Part shown: positions 18,320 to 27,169 of the stretch, in pieces | Numbering within the stretch: the first letter of the stretch is position 1 | How the letters are laid out: each line of letters starts with the position of its first letter | Source of the DNA: Desulfobacter latus | GTDB lineage: Bacteria > Desulfobacterota > Desulfobacteria > Desulfobacterales > Desulfobacteraceae | NCBI RefSeq assembly: GCF_013389365.1 | Contig: NZ_JACADJ010000007.1 | Location: forward strand, 1 to 64,000 | DNA: 64,000 nt | Direction: 5' to 3' | Made by a program: the position numbers and the translations under genes | The notes under the pieces: model-generated | Told to the model about the DNA's origin: nothing | Database searches by the model: none | The model's input: only the letters and a program-made list of their open reading frames with translations

Positions 18320-18868
18320 ATGTCAAATAATCAGCAGATTATCATTTCAGGTCTGGGCGGCCAGGGCGTTCTTTTTATAACAAAACTGCTTGCAGGTGCT
18401 GCCATGGCCGACAATCTTCCCGTACTTACGTCGGAAACCCACGGCATGGCCCAGCGGGGTGGCAATGTCATTTCTTATCTTAAAATCGGTGATTTTTCAG
18501 GCCCGCTGATCCGGCCTGCCACGGCAGATGCCCTGATTGCCCTGAAAGCGGAAAGCTTTGCTCACCATGCCTATTTTCTCAAACCCGGGGGCCTGGCCGT
18601 GGTAAACAGCCTCGATCCTGTTAAAGATGCCGGATACCGGGTATTTTCCGGAGATGCCGGCGCCCTGGCTGAAGCGGCGGGCAATGTACGCAGCGAAAAT
18701 GTAGCCATGCTCGGCTTTTTCCTGGGCGCCGTGAAAGATGAAACCAGTGCATTCAACCCGGACAGCCTTTCCCGCATGATCAAGGAAAAATTCCAGGCCA
18801 AACCTGCCGTGGCGGCAAATGTATTACGCCTGCTTACGTCAGGTATGCAACTATACGAAAAAAGGTAA
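18320..18868 (+). CDS. iorB: Indolepyruvate ferredoxin oxidoreductase, beta subunit
   Basis: Small (gamma-type) subunit of the IorAB enzyme, carrying the CoA-binding/catalytic gamma domain. It starts IIISGLGGQGVLFITKLLA, the characteristic glycine-rich motif of 2-oxoacid:acceptor oxidoreductase gamma domains, and includes TSETHGMAQRGGNVISYLK. At 182 residues it is at the short end of the usual length. It sits between iorA and paaK with gaps of 5 and 4 bases, so the three are surely one transcription unit. Confidence 0.92.
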   Translation: MSNNQQIIISGLGGQGVLFITKLLAGAAMADNLPVLTSETHGMAQRGGNVISYLKIGDFSGPLIRPATADALIALKAESFAHHAYFLKPGGLAVVNSLDPVKDAGYRVFSGDAGALAEAAGNVRSENVAMLGFFLGAVKDETSAFNPDSLSRMIKEKFQAKPAVAANVLRLLTSGMQLYEKR

Positions 18869-18872
18869 ATTA

Positions 18873-20156
18873 ATGCGTTTTATCCCTTCAAATATAACCG
18901 ACGAACAGATCGCCGATATCCAGGCGCAGGGGCTGAAGTGGACCGTGTCCCACGCCTATAACAACAGCCCCTATTACAAAAAAAAGCTTGAAAATGCAGG
19001 CTGCCGGCCCCAAGACATTAAAGGTCTTGACGATCTCGAAAACCTGCCCTTTACGGACAAGCAAGATTTTCTTGAGGACTATCCCTTTCCCTTGCGGGCT
19101 GCACCAATGTCCGACATTGTAAGAATCCACGGATCTTCGGGCACCACAGGTAAAAGAAAAATTTTGTGCTACACAAAAGCGGATGTGGACAACTGGGCCA
19201 ATATTTTTGCCCGGTGCTATGAACTGGCCGGGGTCACCAAAACGGACCGGGTTCAGATTGCCGTGGGTTACGGGCTTTGGACTGCCGGTGTCGGTTTTCA
19301 GAACGGATGTGAGCGGTTAGGTGCCATGGCCGTACCTTTAGGACCTGCCAACGTGGACATGCACATTGACATGCTTTTGGATCTTGAATCCACGGTATTC
19401 TGCGCGACCGCTTCCATGGGACTGCTTATGTCCGAAGAGATTGAAAAGCGCAAACTCATGGACAAACTTAAACTTAAAACCATTATCCTGGGCGCCGAGC
19501 GTCACAGTACGTCCATGCGCAAACGCATCCAGGAGATCACCGGCGTTAAACATATCCATGACATCTATGGCATGACCGAGCTTTACGGACCCGGCACCGG
19601 TCTTGACTGCACGGAACACGCCGGTATCCATTACTGGGCCGACTATTTTATTTTTGAAGTGATTGATCCGGTGACCCTGAAACCGCTTCCCGTCGGGGAC
19701 GAAGGAGAGCTGGTGGTCACCACCCTGAAAAAACAGGGCACCCCTTTAATCCGCTACCGAACCCATGATGTCACCCGGCTGATCCCCGGGGCCTGCGCCT
19801 GCGGCAACCCCTTCCCCCGGCATGCCAGGATTTCCGGCCGTACGGACGACATGTTTATTTTCAGGGCCGTAAACATTTATCCCAGCCAGATTGATCATAT
19901 TCTAGGCGGCATTGACGGGGTGGGCAGCGAATACCAGATCCACCTGCGTCAAGATGCCGACGGCAGGGATTACATGACCATCCGGGTGGAGCGCACCAAA
20001 GATGCCGCTGCAGCAGAAGATAACGGACTGGCCGACAAGGTGTCCAAGCAGATCCGTAAGAAACTGATGATCAGATCCCGGGTTGACATTGTGGATTACG
20101 GCCATCTGCCCCGGACGGAAAAAAAGAGCAAACGGGTGTTTGATACTAGAAACTAA
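18873..20156 (+). CDS. paaK: Phenylacetate-CoA ligase family protein
   Basis: AMP-forming ligase that joins an aryl acid (typically phenylacetate) to CoA. The ATP-binding P-loop HGSSGTTGKRK is near residue 90, DIYGMTELYGPG near 230, and the hinge and C-terminal PaaK_C region (RISGRTDDMFIFRAVNIYPS) near 325-345. The start is ATG at 18873 with AAAAGG upstream, giving 427 residues; the frame is open further upstream only because it overlaps iorB. Next to iorAB this ligase would recapture free aryl acetates that IorAB makes or that the TRAP system imports. That link is an inference; in archaea and anaerobes such pairs are common. Confidence 0.9.
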   Translation: MRFIPSNITDEQIADIQAQGLKWTVSHAYNNSPYYKKKLENAGCRPQDIKGLDDLENLPFTDKQDFLEDYPFPLRAAPMSDIVRIHGSSGTTGKRKILCYTKADVDNWANIFARCYELAGVTKTDRVQIAVGYGLWTAGVGFQNGCERLGAMAVPLGPANVDMHIDMLLDLESTVFCATASMGLLMSEEIEKRKLMDKLKLKTIILGAERHSTSMRKRIQEITGVKHIHDIYGMTELYGPGTGLDCTEHAGIHYWADYFIFEVIDPVTLKPLPVGDEGELVVTTLKKQGTPLIRYRTHDVTRLIPGACACGNPFPRHARISGRTDDMFIFRAVNIYPSQIDHILGGIDGVGSEYQIHLRQDADGRDYMTIRVERTKDAAAAEDNGLADKVSKQIRKKLMIRSRVDIVDYGHLPRTEKKSKRVFDTRN

Positions 20157-20168
20157 AAAGGAGTTAAA

Positions 20169-21188
20169 ATGAAAAAAATATCATTGTTTTTTTGTGTTCT
20201 GGCAGCGGTTGCCCTTGTTTTCGGAACAGCCCCTGTAACGGTTCAGGCTAAAAAAGTCCGCCTGAACTATGCCAATTTCCCCCCTGCGCCCACCTTTCCC
20301 TGCGTACAGATGGAAAGATGGAAAACCGAAATTGAAAAACGCACGGACGGTGCCGTTGGCATCAACACCTTTCCCGGCGGCACGCTTTTGGGGGCCAAAG
20401 ACATGATGGACGGGGTCATTAACGGTCAGGCCGACATCGGCTGTATCTGTATGGCTTACCAGCCCGGCCGTTTCACCGTAACCAATGCCACCAGCCTGCC
20501 CCTGGAAATCCCCGATGCCAAAACCGGCAGCCTTGTGCTGTTGGACCTGTACAACAAATACCAGCCCAAAGCCTTTGACAAGGTCAAGGTGTTGACCATG
20601 TTTGTCACAGCCCCTGCCAATATCATGTCCAAAGCGCCAGTGACCGAGCTTTCCGATCTCAAGGGGCTGGATCTGCGTGCCTCCGGCGGTGCGGCCCAGA
20701 TTCTTAAATCCTGGGGTGCCAACCAGGTGGGGATGCCCATGTCCGACACCCCTGAAGCCCTGCAAAAAGGTGTGGTCAAGGGACTTTTCTCCTCTTTGGA
20801 GGTGATGAAGGATCTCAAATTTGCTGAAATCTGCAAATATATCACCATCACCGATACTGTGATCTATCCCTTTGCCGTGATCATGAATAAAAATGCCTGG
20901 GCCAAGCTGCCCGACGATGTAAAACAGGTCATGGACGGCATGATCGAGGAACAGGCTGCCTGGACCGGCGAATACATGGACCGGCATGTCAGCGATGCCA
21001 TTGCCTGGTCAAAGAAAGAACATCAGGTTGAAGTGATTACGCTGTCACCTGAGAAAAAGGCCGAGTGGCATGCACCACTTGCGCCGATTACGGAAAACTG
21101 GATTAAAACGGCCGAAGAAAAAGGGCTGCCAGGAGACCAGATTATCAAAGATATCAAATACCTAATCGTAAAACGCACCGCAAAATAG
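20169..21188 (+). CDS. dctP: TRAP transporter substrate-binding protein (DctP)
   Basis: Periplasmic binding protein of a tripartite ATP-independent transporter, which takes up organic acids using an ion gradient. A signal peptide covers residues 1-27 (cleavage near VQAKK). The DctP fold is seen in TDGAVGINTFPGGTLLG, the conserved PG-G-L region, and in DLKGLDLRASGGAAQILKSWG, which holds the Arg that usually grips the substrate carboxylate. The length of 339 is normal. A clear AAGGAG precedes ATG. It lies 12 bases after paaK, so the transporter is in the iorAB-paaK operon and probably imports an aryl or 2-oxo acid. Confidence 0.92.
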   Translation: MKKISLFFCVLAAVALVFGTAPVTVQAKKVRLNYANFPPAPTFPCVQMERWKTEIEKRTDGAVGINTFPGGTLLGAKDMMDGVINGQADIGCICMAYQPGRFTVTNATSLPLEIPDAKTGSLVLLDLYNKYQPKAFDKVKVLTMFVTAPANIMSKAPVTELSDLKGLDLRASGGAAQILKSWGANQVGMPMSDTPEALQKGVVKGLFSSLEVMKDLKFAEICKYITITDTVIYPFAVIMNKNAWAKLPDDVKQVMDGMIEEQAAWTGEYMDRHVSDAIAWSKKEHQVEVITLSPEKKAEWHAPLAPITENWIKTAEEKGLPGDQIIKDIKYLIVKRTAK

Positions 21189-21198
21189 CGATTCACCC

Positions 21199-21684
21199 AT
21201 GGAAATCATTGAAAAAATAAGCGAGATCCTGAATCGATGCGCCGGGATCATTGCCGGGACCATTCTGGTGTTCATGATTCTTTTGACCATGAGTAATATT
21301 GTGCTGCGCAGGGTCTGGGTGCCCATCCGGGGCACCTATGAAATTATGGGGTTTGCCGGGGCTGTGATCACAGCCCTTGCCATGGGGTTTACCCAGAAAA
21401 GAAGAGAGCATATCCATGTGGACATTCTGGTCAGCCGGTTTCCGCGGAGCGTCAAAAGGGCTGTATTTGCCGTGAACAATGGATTATGTACCCTTTTTTT
21501 TCTTGTGGCCGCCTGGTTTGTGTGCCGGCGGGGGATAACCCTGCTTGAAACCGGCGAGGTATCCGAAACCCTTAGAATGGTTTATTATCCCTTTGCCTTT
21601 GTCGTGGCATTCGGCTGTTTTCTGCTGGCGGCCATGCTGTTTATTGATTTGCTTAAATTATTTTTTCAAAAGGATTTCAAATGA
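21199..21684 (+). CDS. dctQ: TRAP transporter small permease (DctQ)
   Basis: Small membrane subunit with four hydrophobic segments in 161 residues, the normal DctQ layout. It includes the typical RTRYVWVPI-like GTYEIMGFAGAVITALAMGFTQ region and the REHIHVDILVSRFP motif. It bridges DctP and DctM in the complex. It starts 10 bases after dctP and overlaps dctM by 4 bases (ATGA), a standard coupled arrangement. Confidence 0.9.
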   Translation: MEIIEKISEILNRCAGIIAGTILVFMILLTMSNIVLRRVWVPIRGTYEIMGFAGAVITALAMGFTQKRREHIHVDILVSRFPRSVKRAVFAVNNGLCTLFFLVAAWFVCRRGITLLETGEVSETLRMVYYPFAFVVAFGCFLLAAMLFIDLLKLFFQKDFK

Positions 21685-22982
21685 GTCTGGCCCTGGTGGG
21701 TATCCTCGGGATTGCCATCCTGATGCTGCTGCTGTTCGTGTTCGGCATGCCTGTTAGTTTTGCCATGGCCCTGGTGGGTTTTGGCGGCTTTTCCTATATT
21801 CTTAACGTTAATGCCGGTTTAAACATGGTCAGCCAGGAGTTCTGGTCGGTATTTTCCAATTATGGCCTCACTGTAATTCCGCTGTTTGTGTTCATGGGGC
21901 AGATTGCCTTTTATTCCGGGGTCAACGAACGCCTTTATCAGGCGGCGTACAAATGGGTCGGCCATATCCGGGGCGGCATTGCCATGGCTACCATTATGGC
22001 CTGCGGCGCCTTTGCCGCCATCTGCGGGTCCAATACCGCCACAGCAGCCACCATGACCACGGTGGCATTTCCCCAGATGTCCAATTTCAGGTACAAGCCC
22101 ATGCTTTCCTGCGGGTCCATTGCCTGCGGCTCTACCCTGGGGGTTGTCATCCCGCCGTCCGTGGTGCTGATCATCATCGGCCTTTCCACGGAACAGTCCA
22201 TTGCACGGCTTTTTTACGGCGGTATCGGGGCGGGCCTTCTTTTGTGCCTGCTGATGCTGCTCACGGTGTCTGTGGTCTGTCGTTTGAATCCCGAGTGGGG
22301 GCCGCCCGGCCCAAAGTCGAGTTTTCGCGAGCGCATCCGCTCTCTTTCCGGCGCCATTGAGATGCTGATTCTGTTTTTTCTGATCATGACCGGGCTGTAT
22401 GCCGGATACTTTACCCCGTCCGAGGCGGGTGGGGCAGGGGCCTTTTTCGCCGTGGTCATCAGCCTGGTCCAGCGGACGCTCTCCTGGGAAAATTTCAAAA
22501 AGGCCGTCATGGATACCCTGCGGGTGTCCTGCATGGTCATCATGCTGATTGCAGGGGCCATGATCCTGGGGAAGTTTTTAACGATCACCCGCATTCCGTT
22601 TAACATGGCCTCGTGGGTGGCTGACCTGAATGTTCCCGGCCCTGTCGTCCTGGCCGTAATTTTCGGCATGTACGCCATTGGCGGTGCCATCATGGATGCC
22701 CTGGCCCTGTTGCTGATAACTATTCCTATCTTTTTCCCCGTGGCCTCCCAGATGGGATGCGACCCCATCTGGTTTGCAGTGCTCATCACCGTGGTCACAA
22801 CCCTTGGTGCCGTCACGCCCCCTGTGGGTGCCACCACCTATGTGGTGGCGGGTATGGCCAAGGAGAGTACCTTAAATGAGGTATTTAAAGGCGTAACCTT
22901 TTTTTTGCCGGCTTACCTGATCTGCATTGTTTTGCTTATGGTTTTTCCATGGCTTATTACCTTCCTGCCTGGGCTGTTGTAA
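21681..22982 (+). CDS. dctM: TRAP transporter large permease (DctM)
   Basis: Large membrane subunit (433 residues, about 11-12 hydrophobic segments) that carries the transport path. The family motifs are GMPVSFAMALVG at the N-terminus, CGSNTATAATMTTVAFPQM (about residues 115-135), IPPSVVLIIIG, YFTPSEAGGAGAFFAV (about 240) and VTTLGAVTPPVGATTYVVAG near the C-terminus. It closes the iorA-to-dctM operon; a 194-base gap follows. Confidence 0.93.
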   Translation: MSLALVGILGIAILMLLLFVFGMPVSFAMALVGFGGFSYILNVNAGLNMVSQEFWSVFSNYGLTVIPLFVFMGQIAFYSGVNERLYQAAYKWVGHIRGGIAMATIMACGAFAAICGSNTATAATMTTVAFPQMSNFRYKPMLSCGSIACGSTLGVVIPPSVVLIIIGLSTEQSIARLFYGGIGAGLLLCLLMLLTVSVVCRLNPEWGPPGPKSSFRERIRSLSGAIEMLILFFLIMTGLYAGYFTPSEAGGAGAFFAVVISLVQRTLSWENFKKAVMDTLRVSCMVIMLIAGAMILGKFLTITRIPFNMASWVADLNVPGPVVLAVIFGMYAIGGAIMDALALLLITIPIFFPVASQMGCDPIWFAVLITVVTTLGAVTPPVGATTYVVAGMAKESTLNEVFKGVTFFLPAYLICIVLLMVFPWLITFLPGLL

Positions 22983-22999
22983 ATTCTTCCACGGTTCCT

Positions 23000-23022
23000 A
23001 TCGTCCTGATTTTTAAACAGGC
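23000..23022. repeat. Direct repeat copy a
   Basis: ATCGTC, four bases (CTGA), then TTTTTAAACAGGC. A near-identical copy lies at 24061-24082 on the other side of the orphan secreted-protein gene. Partial matches (TTTTAAACAGGC and TTTTTAAACAAG) also occur near 56665 and 56898. Confidence 0.4.
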
Positions 23023-23176
23023 GCTAATATTTTATACTTTGGTTGACAAAAAGGTTGTTCCTATTTTATAGCCTAATCAAGGAATTATGTAGAACAAAAC
23101 GTAAAAGCGCAGATGCGGGTGTTCTGTATTCAGTTCTATCCGTGCCTTATTTATTTGGAAATGGAGGATTTAAAAT

Positions 23177-24022
23177 ATGGTGTTACGAATAAACACGCTT
23201 TTTTGGGTCATTGTTACGGGTTTTTTGGTTCTGAGTTTTGATTGCGGGTTTGCCCAATCTTTGCGGTCTGATTTGGAAAATGCCTGGCATGCCCATCTTC
23301 AAGCCAGCAGCTCAGGAAATGAGTCGGAACTTCAACGTACAATGTCTTCCTACAGCCTTTGTACCTTGAAAAATAGACTCGTTTCGGCACAGCGGTCGTT
23401 AACCCCTGAAATTATAAAAAGTTTTGCAAAATATGGTCCTGATATATCTACAATGGAATTTACCAGAGTGATTGAAAAAGGCGATAATGCAGGGCTTGTA
23501 TATGTCAGGGATTCAGAAAAAAAAGACGCCCATGGAACCCCTAAAGTGACGTTTACCGCCATTAAATTTGTAAATGAATCGGGATGGAAAGTGGACGCCA
23601 CCATGAATTGCGACAAGCCGATGTATCGGCCTGATGGTTGCAAAACGCAATTTTATTTGTCGGACCTGCGACCGGCCTGTGTGATGGACGGGAAGGTAAA
23701 ACCGGCACCCGCCTTGGTTCAAAAACCGTATTCAACAGCGCTGCTTGATGTCTTCAGCTACGGTTACCAGGCTCAGGTTATGGTTAACGGTATTCCCCAG
23801 AAGCCTGTCACAGCAAGTTGGTCCGGCGTCGTTATCGGTGGGCTTTGCAAGGACGAAAATAAAATCAGCATTAAAATGACAAAAGTAGATACAGCCAAAC
23901 AGAGCGTTCCTAAAATAAGAATTCGCCAACTTCTTAACGATCGTACAACACGAGAAGTTTTAAAGTTTGCGCCTCAAAAAAATATTGAAGGCGTTCATAC
24001 ATTTACCGTCTCAGTTAGATAG
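23177..24022 (+). CDS. Hypothetical exported protein
   Basis: Not recognised. 281 residues with an N-terminal signal peptide (about residues 1-26, cleavage near FAQSLR), so it is probably periplasmic. Several cysteines (in YSLCTLKN, NCDKPM, DGCKTQF, PACVMD, GLCKDENK) could form disulfides. It has no membrane segment beyond the signal. GGAGG at 23163-23167 is 9 bases before ATG. It stands alone between the TRAP operon and gntR and is flanked by a 22-23 base direct repeat. It is more AT-rich than its neighbours. Confidence 0.65.
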   Translation: MVLRINTLFWVIVTGFLVLSFDCGFAQSLRSDLENAWHAHLQASSSGNESELQRTMSSYSLCTLKNRLVSAQRSLTPEIIKSFAKYGPDISTMEFTRVIEKGDNAGLVYVRDSEKKDAHGTPKVTFTAIKFVNESGWKVDATMNCDKPMYRPDGCKTQFYLSDLRPACVMDGKVKPAPALVQKPYSTALLDVFSYGYQAQVMVNGIPQKPVTASWSGVVIGGLCKDENKISIKMTKVDTAKQSVPKIRIRQLLNDRTTREVLKFAPQKNIEGVHTFTVSVR

Positions 24023-24060
24023 AGCCCGAATTTCTTCGTGATTTTATAAAAAAAGTTTCG

Positions 24061-24082
24061 ATCGTCTAATTTTTAAACAGGC
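24061..24082. repeat. Direct repeat copy b
   Basis: ATCGTC, three bases (TAA), then TTTTTAAACAGGC. It is the partner of the copy at 23000-23022, and the pair brackets the orphan secreted-protein gene. Confidence 0.4.
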
Positions 24083-24118
24083 TTTTTTAACTGATTTCAG
24101 CTTGTTTGATAAAATGTC

Positions 24119-24148
24119 TTGACAACTTTACATTTTGTCAATTATCAT
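24119..24148 (+). promoter_or_regulatory. Promoter with overlapping dyad before gntR
   Basis: A consensus -35 TTGACA (24119-24124) and a -10-like TATCAT (24143-24148) with an 18-base spacer lie upstream of gntR. The -35 is half of an inverted repeat, TTGACAA-N9-TTGTCAA (24119-24141), that covers the spacer. This is a good position for a repressor operator and would fit autoregulation of the gntR-trpB-trpA operon. Confidence 0.5.
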
Positions 24149-24203
24149 TCCGGTATTATTAACTGAGCAGCCCGCCGGATAACAGGTGAAATACAATTTC
24201 CGG

Positions 24204-24959
24204 ATGGCTGCAGACTTGAGAATAAAACCGGTTATGCTGAATCCAGACTCTCCCATACCCTTGTATCACCAGATTTGTGAGCAACTCCAATCCCGTATCC
24301 GGGAGGGGATTTATCCGCCCGGGCATATGATTCCGTCTGAAACGGAACTGGCAAAATCATATAGGGTGGGCAGACCCACCGTGCGCCAGGCCATGGATGT
24401 TCTCGTGCAACGGGGCCTGATTCAAAGAAAGCGGGGTGCCGGCACCTTTGTGAAGGAACCTTCGCCACAAATTGATCTGTTCTCCCTTGCCGGAACTTCC
24501 CAGGCATTTTCAGCCCAAGGCGTCCCTACGCAAAAAAGAGTGATTGTGCCTTTGAAAAAAAAGACCGTTGCAGGCGATGTGGCCAATCCGTTTCACGGTA
24601 AATCCGCCTTTGCCCTGTCCCGCTTGACCATGGCCCGGGATGAACCTGTCTTGCTGGAGGATATTTTTCTGGATCCGGATCTGTTTGCGGGTATTGACGA
24701 AATGCATCTTGGGAATAAATCCTTGTCCCGGGTGGTGTTCGAGCGATTTTACCTGACACCTTCCGACGGCACCCAACAGTTCCAGGTGGAACCCTTGAAT
24801 GAACAACGGGCATCCCTTTTGGGCATGTCGCCGTTTGATCCGATTCTGGTGGTCCGGCGGCTGCTCAATTTCCCCAATGCACCCGGGGCGGTCTATTCGG
24901 TGCTGTTCTGCCGCACGGACCGCTTTGCCTTTACCCAGACTATACAAAATCAAAGGTAA
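24204..24959 (+). CDS. GntR-family transcriptional regulator (HutC type)
   Basis: Repressor-type regulator with an N-terminal winged helix-turn-helix (about residues 15-80: PLYHQICEQLQSRIREG, MIPSETELAKSYRVGRPTVRQ, GLIQRKRGAGTFV) and a C-terminal UTRA ligand-binding domain (about 100-245). The start is uncertain: ATG 24204 gives 251 residues, and GTG at 24186 is in frame upstream. Its stop is 5 bases before trpB, so it is the first gene of an operon with trpBA. This placement suggests that it controls them, perhaps sensing indole, tryptophan or a related compound; the ligand is not known. Confidence 0.88.
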   Translation: MAADLRIKPVMLNPDSPIPLYHQICEQLQSRIREGIYPPGHMIPSETELAKSYRVGRPTVRQAMDVLVQRGLIQRKRGAGTFVKEPSPQIDLFSLAGTSQAFSAQGVPTQKRVIVPLKKKTVAGDVANPFHGKSAFALSRLTMARDEPVLLEDIFLDPDLFAGIDEMHLGNKSLSRVVFERFYLTPSDGTQQFQVEPLNEQRASLLGMSPFDPILVVRRLLNFPNAPGAVYSVLFCRTDRFAFTQTIQNQR

Positions 24960-24964
24960 GGGTC

Positions 24965-26248
24965 ATGGAAACAATAAATGCGACACAAATTGCCAACCAT
25001 TTTATGAAAGGCAGATACATGAAACACCGCGGATATTACGGCCCCTTTGGCGGGGCCTTTTTACCTGAAATCCTTGTGGCTACCTTTGAGGAGCTGGATG
25101 CCCGTTTCAGGCAGGCCAAAGCAGACAAGCATTTCTGGGAAGAATATGAAACCCTGATGGCAACATATTCCTGCCGTCCCACGCCGTTGACCTATGCCGA
25201 GAACCTTACCCGGCATTTTGGCGGGGCAAAGATTTATATTAAACGGGAAGATTTGAACCATACCGGCGCCCATAAGGCCAACAACGTCATGGGGCAGGGG
25301 CTTTTAGTCAAAAGAATGGGTAAAAAACGGGTGATTGCCGAAACCGGGGCAGGGCAGCACGGGGTGGCCACGGCCACTATGGCGGCCAAGTTCGGGTTTG
25401 ACTGCACCATCTATATGGGTGAGGTGGATGTGTTGCGCCAGCGGCCCAATGTGTTCTGGATGGAGCAGCTCGGCGCCACCGTGGTGCCGGTCACCGACGG
25501 GACCCGGATTCTCAAGGATGCCATCAACGAGGCGTTCAGGGACTGGGTCACCAACATGGACACCACCCACTATGTCCTGGGAACCGCCTGCGGCCCCCAT
25601 CCCTTCCCTGAAATGGTCTCCTGGTTCCAGTCCATTATCGGCAAGGAAGCCCGTGCCCAGATCATGAAAGCCGAAGGCCGGCTGCCGACCAAGGTCTTTG
25701 CCTGTGTGGGCGGCGGTTCCAATGCCATGGGACTTTTCCAGGGATTCATGGATGATCCGGTTGAGCTTGTGGGGGTGGAAGCCGGGGGCGAAGGGATTGC
25801 CTCGGGCCGCCACGCCTCCCGGCTTTGTTCTGACGATGCCAGTTTCGGTATTGCCCAAGGCTATAAAACCTATTTTCTGCAGAACAGTGACGGCCAGATG
25901 AAAGAGACCCATTCCATCTCCGCAGGGCTGGACTATGTCGGTGTTTCTCCCATTCTTGCCCATATGCACGATCAGGAGAAAGCCCGGTTTGAATATGCCA
26001 CGGACACTGAAGTGGTGGACGCCCTGAAGCTGACCATGCGGATGGAAGGCATTATTCCGGCCCTGGAGTCTTGCCATGCCTTTGCCGGCGCCTTTAAGGA
26101 AGCGGCGAACATGTCAACGGATGATATCATCATCATCAACCAGTCCGGCCGGGGGGATAAAGACATCTTTACCGTGGCCGATGCCCTTGGCGATCCCAAA
26201 TGGAAAGAATTTATCTGTGCCAAAGCAGGAGAATATAAAAATGACTGA
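24965..26248 (+). CDS. trpB: Tryptophan synthase beta chain, divergent
   Basis: PLP enzyme joining indole and serine to tryptophan. The PLP lysine is in HTGAHKANN (usual HKINN). ETGAGQHG holds the catalytic Glu and GGGSNA binds the PLP phosphate. Overall it is TrpB1-like, but the segment after SAGLDY reads VGVSPILAHMHD instead of the usual PGVGPEH, and there is an N-terminal extension before GYYGPFGGAFLPE. At 427 residues it is slightly long. It is second in the gntR-trpB-trpA operon, without other trp genes nearby, so indole salvage or a paralogous role is possible. Confidence 0.9.
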   Translation: METINATQIANHFMKGRYMKHRGYYGPFGGAFLPEILVATFEELDARFRQAKADKHFWEEYETLMATYSCRPTPLTYAENLTRHFGGAKIYIKREDLNHTGAHKANNVMGQGLLVKRMGKKRVIAETGAGQHGVATATMAAKFGFDCTIYMGEVDVLRQRPNVFWMEQLGATVVPVTDGTRILKDAINEAFRDWVTNMDTTHYVLGTACGPHPFPEMVSWFQSIIGKEARAQIMKAEGRLPTKVFACVGGGSNAMGLFQGFMDDPVELVGVEAGGEGIASGRHASRLCSDDASFGIAQGYKTYFLQNSDGQMKETHSISAGLDYVGVSPILAHMHDQEKARFEYATDTEVVDALKLTMRMEGIIPALESCHAFAGAFKEAANMSTDDIIIINQSGRGDKDIFTVADALGDPKWKEFICAKAGEYKND

Positions 26249-27041
26249 AACAAACACCCGGACACCTGCCCCCGCCTTTCTGGAAACCTATATCCGGGAG
26301 CAGCGAAAGAAAAAAGCTATCCTGTTGATGACCCATATTGTCATGGGGTACCCGTCCTTTGACGCTTGTTTTGAAATTGTCCGGCAGATGGTGGATGCAG
26401 GGGTGGACTTAATGGAGCTGCAGATTCCGTTTTCAGAGCCCATGGCAGACGGGCCGGTGATCCTCAAGGCCAACCAGGCCGCCCTTGACAGCGGGGCCAC
26501 CGTGGAAAAATGTTTTGAGTTTGCCCAAAAGGTGTCAGACCGCTTTGACATCCCGTTTCTGTTCATGACCTATGGCAATATCCTTTATAAATACGGCATG
26601 GATGCCTTTGCCGCCCGGATGTCGGAAATCGGCGTAAAGGGCGCCATTGTGCCGGATCTTCCCCCGGAAGAGGCCAATGATTATCTGTCTGCCATGAAAA
26701 AACATGATCTGTCTGCCGTGTTCATCTTTTCTCCGGAAACCTCGGACCAGCGCATGAAGATGATCGACACCCATGCCACCGGCTTTATTTACTGCCTGGC
26801 CAGAAAAGGGGTCACCGGAAAAGAGACACAATTTTCATCGGACATGGGCAATTACCTGGCAAGGTGTCAAAAGTCCACCCGGCTGCCCACGGCCGTGGGG
26901 TTCGGGGTAAAGGAAAAAGCCGACATTGATTTTCTTATGGGCAAAGCCGATATTGCCGTGGTGGGTTCTCAAACCATCCGGGAGGTGGCGCAAAACGGGG
27001 TGAATGCCACAGGGCCGTTTATTCGCAGCCTCATAGAATAA
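26241..27041 (+). CDS. trpA: Tryptophan synthase alpha chain
   Basis: TIM-barrel enzyme that releases indole from indole-3-glycerol phosphate. MELQIPFSEPMADGP matches the ELGIPFSDPxADGP motif and keeps the catalytic Glu and Asp. GAIVPDLPPEEA and ARKGVTG match the later active-site loops. The start is ATG at 26241, overlapping the trpB stop by 8 bases; the frame is open upstream within trpB but those residues are not TrpA. The 266 residues are normal. It is the last gene of the operon; a 128-base gap precedes mtnA. Confidence 0.9.
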   Translation: MTETNTRTPAPAFLETYIREQRKKKAILLMTHIVMGYPSFDACFEIVRQMVDAGVDLMELQIPFSEPMADGPVILKANQAALDSGATVEKCFEFAQKVSDRFDIPFLFMTYGNILYKYGMDAFAARMSEIGVKGAIVPDLPPEEANDYLSAMKKHDLSAVFIFSPETSDQRMKMIDTHATGFIYCLARKGVTGKETQFSSDMGNYLARCQKSTRLPTAVGFGVKEKADIDFLMGKADIAVVGSQTIREVAQNGVNATGPFIRSLIE

Positions 27042-27169
27042 GGCTTTTATATTTCCATTTGGTTAAAAAACCATTGCACCTTGATTCCTGACGCAGTTTG
27101 GGTTTTATTGTACATTGGTTGTTTGAGACATAAGAATTTGGAAAACTAAAATCCCGAAGGAAACACACC

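Noticed and set aside
27042-27169. Possible SAM riboswitch before mtnA
   Set aside because: The leader is short and AT-rich and shows no SAM-box core or matching stems.
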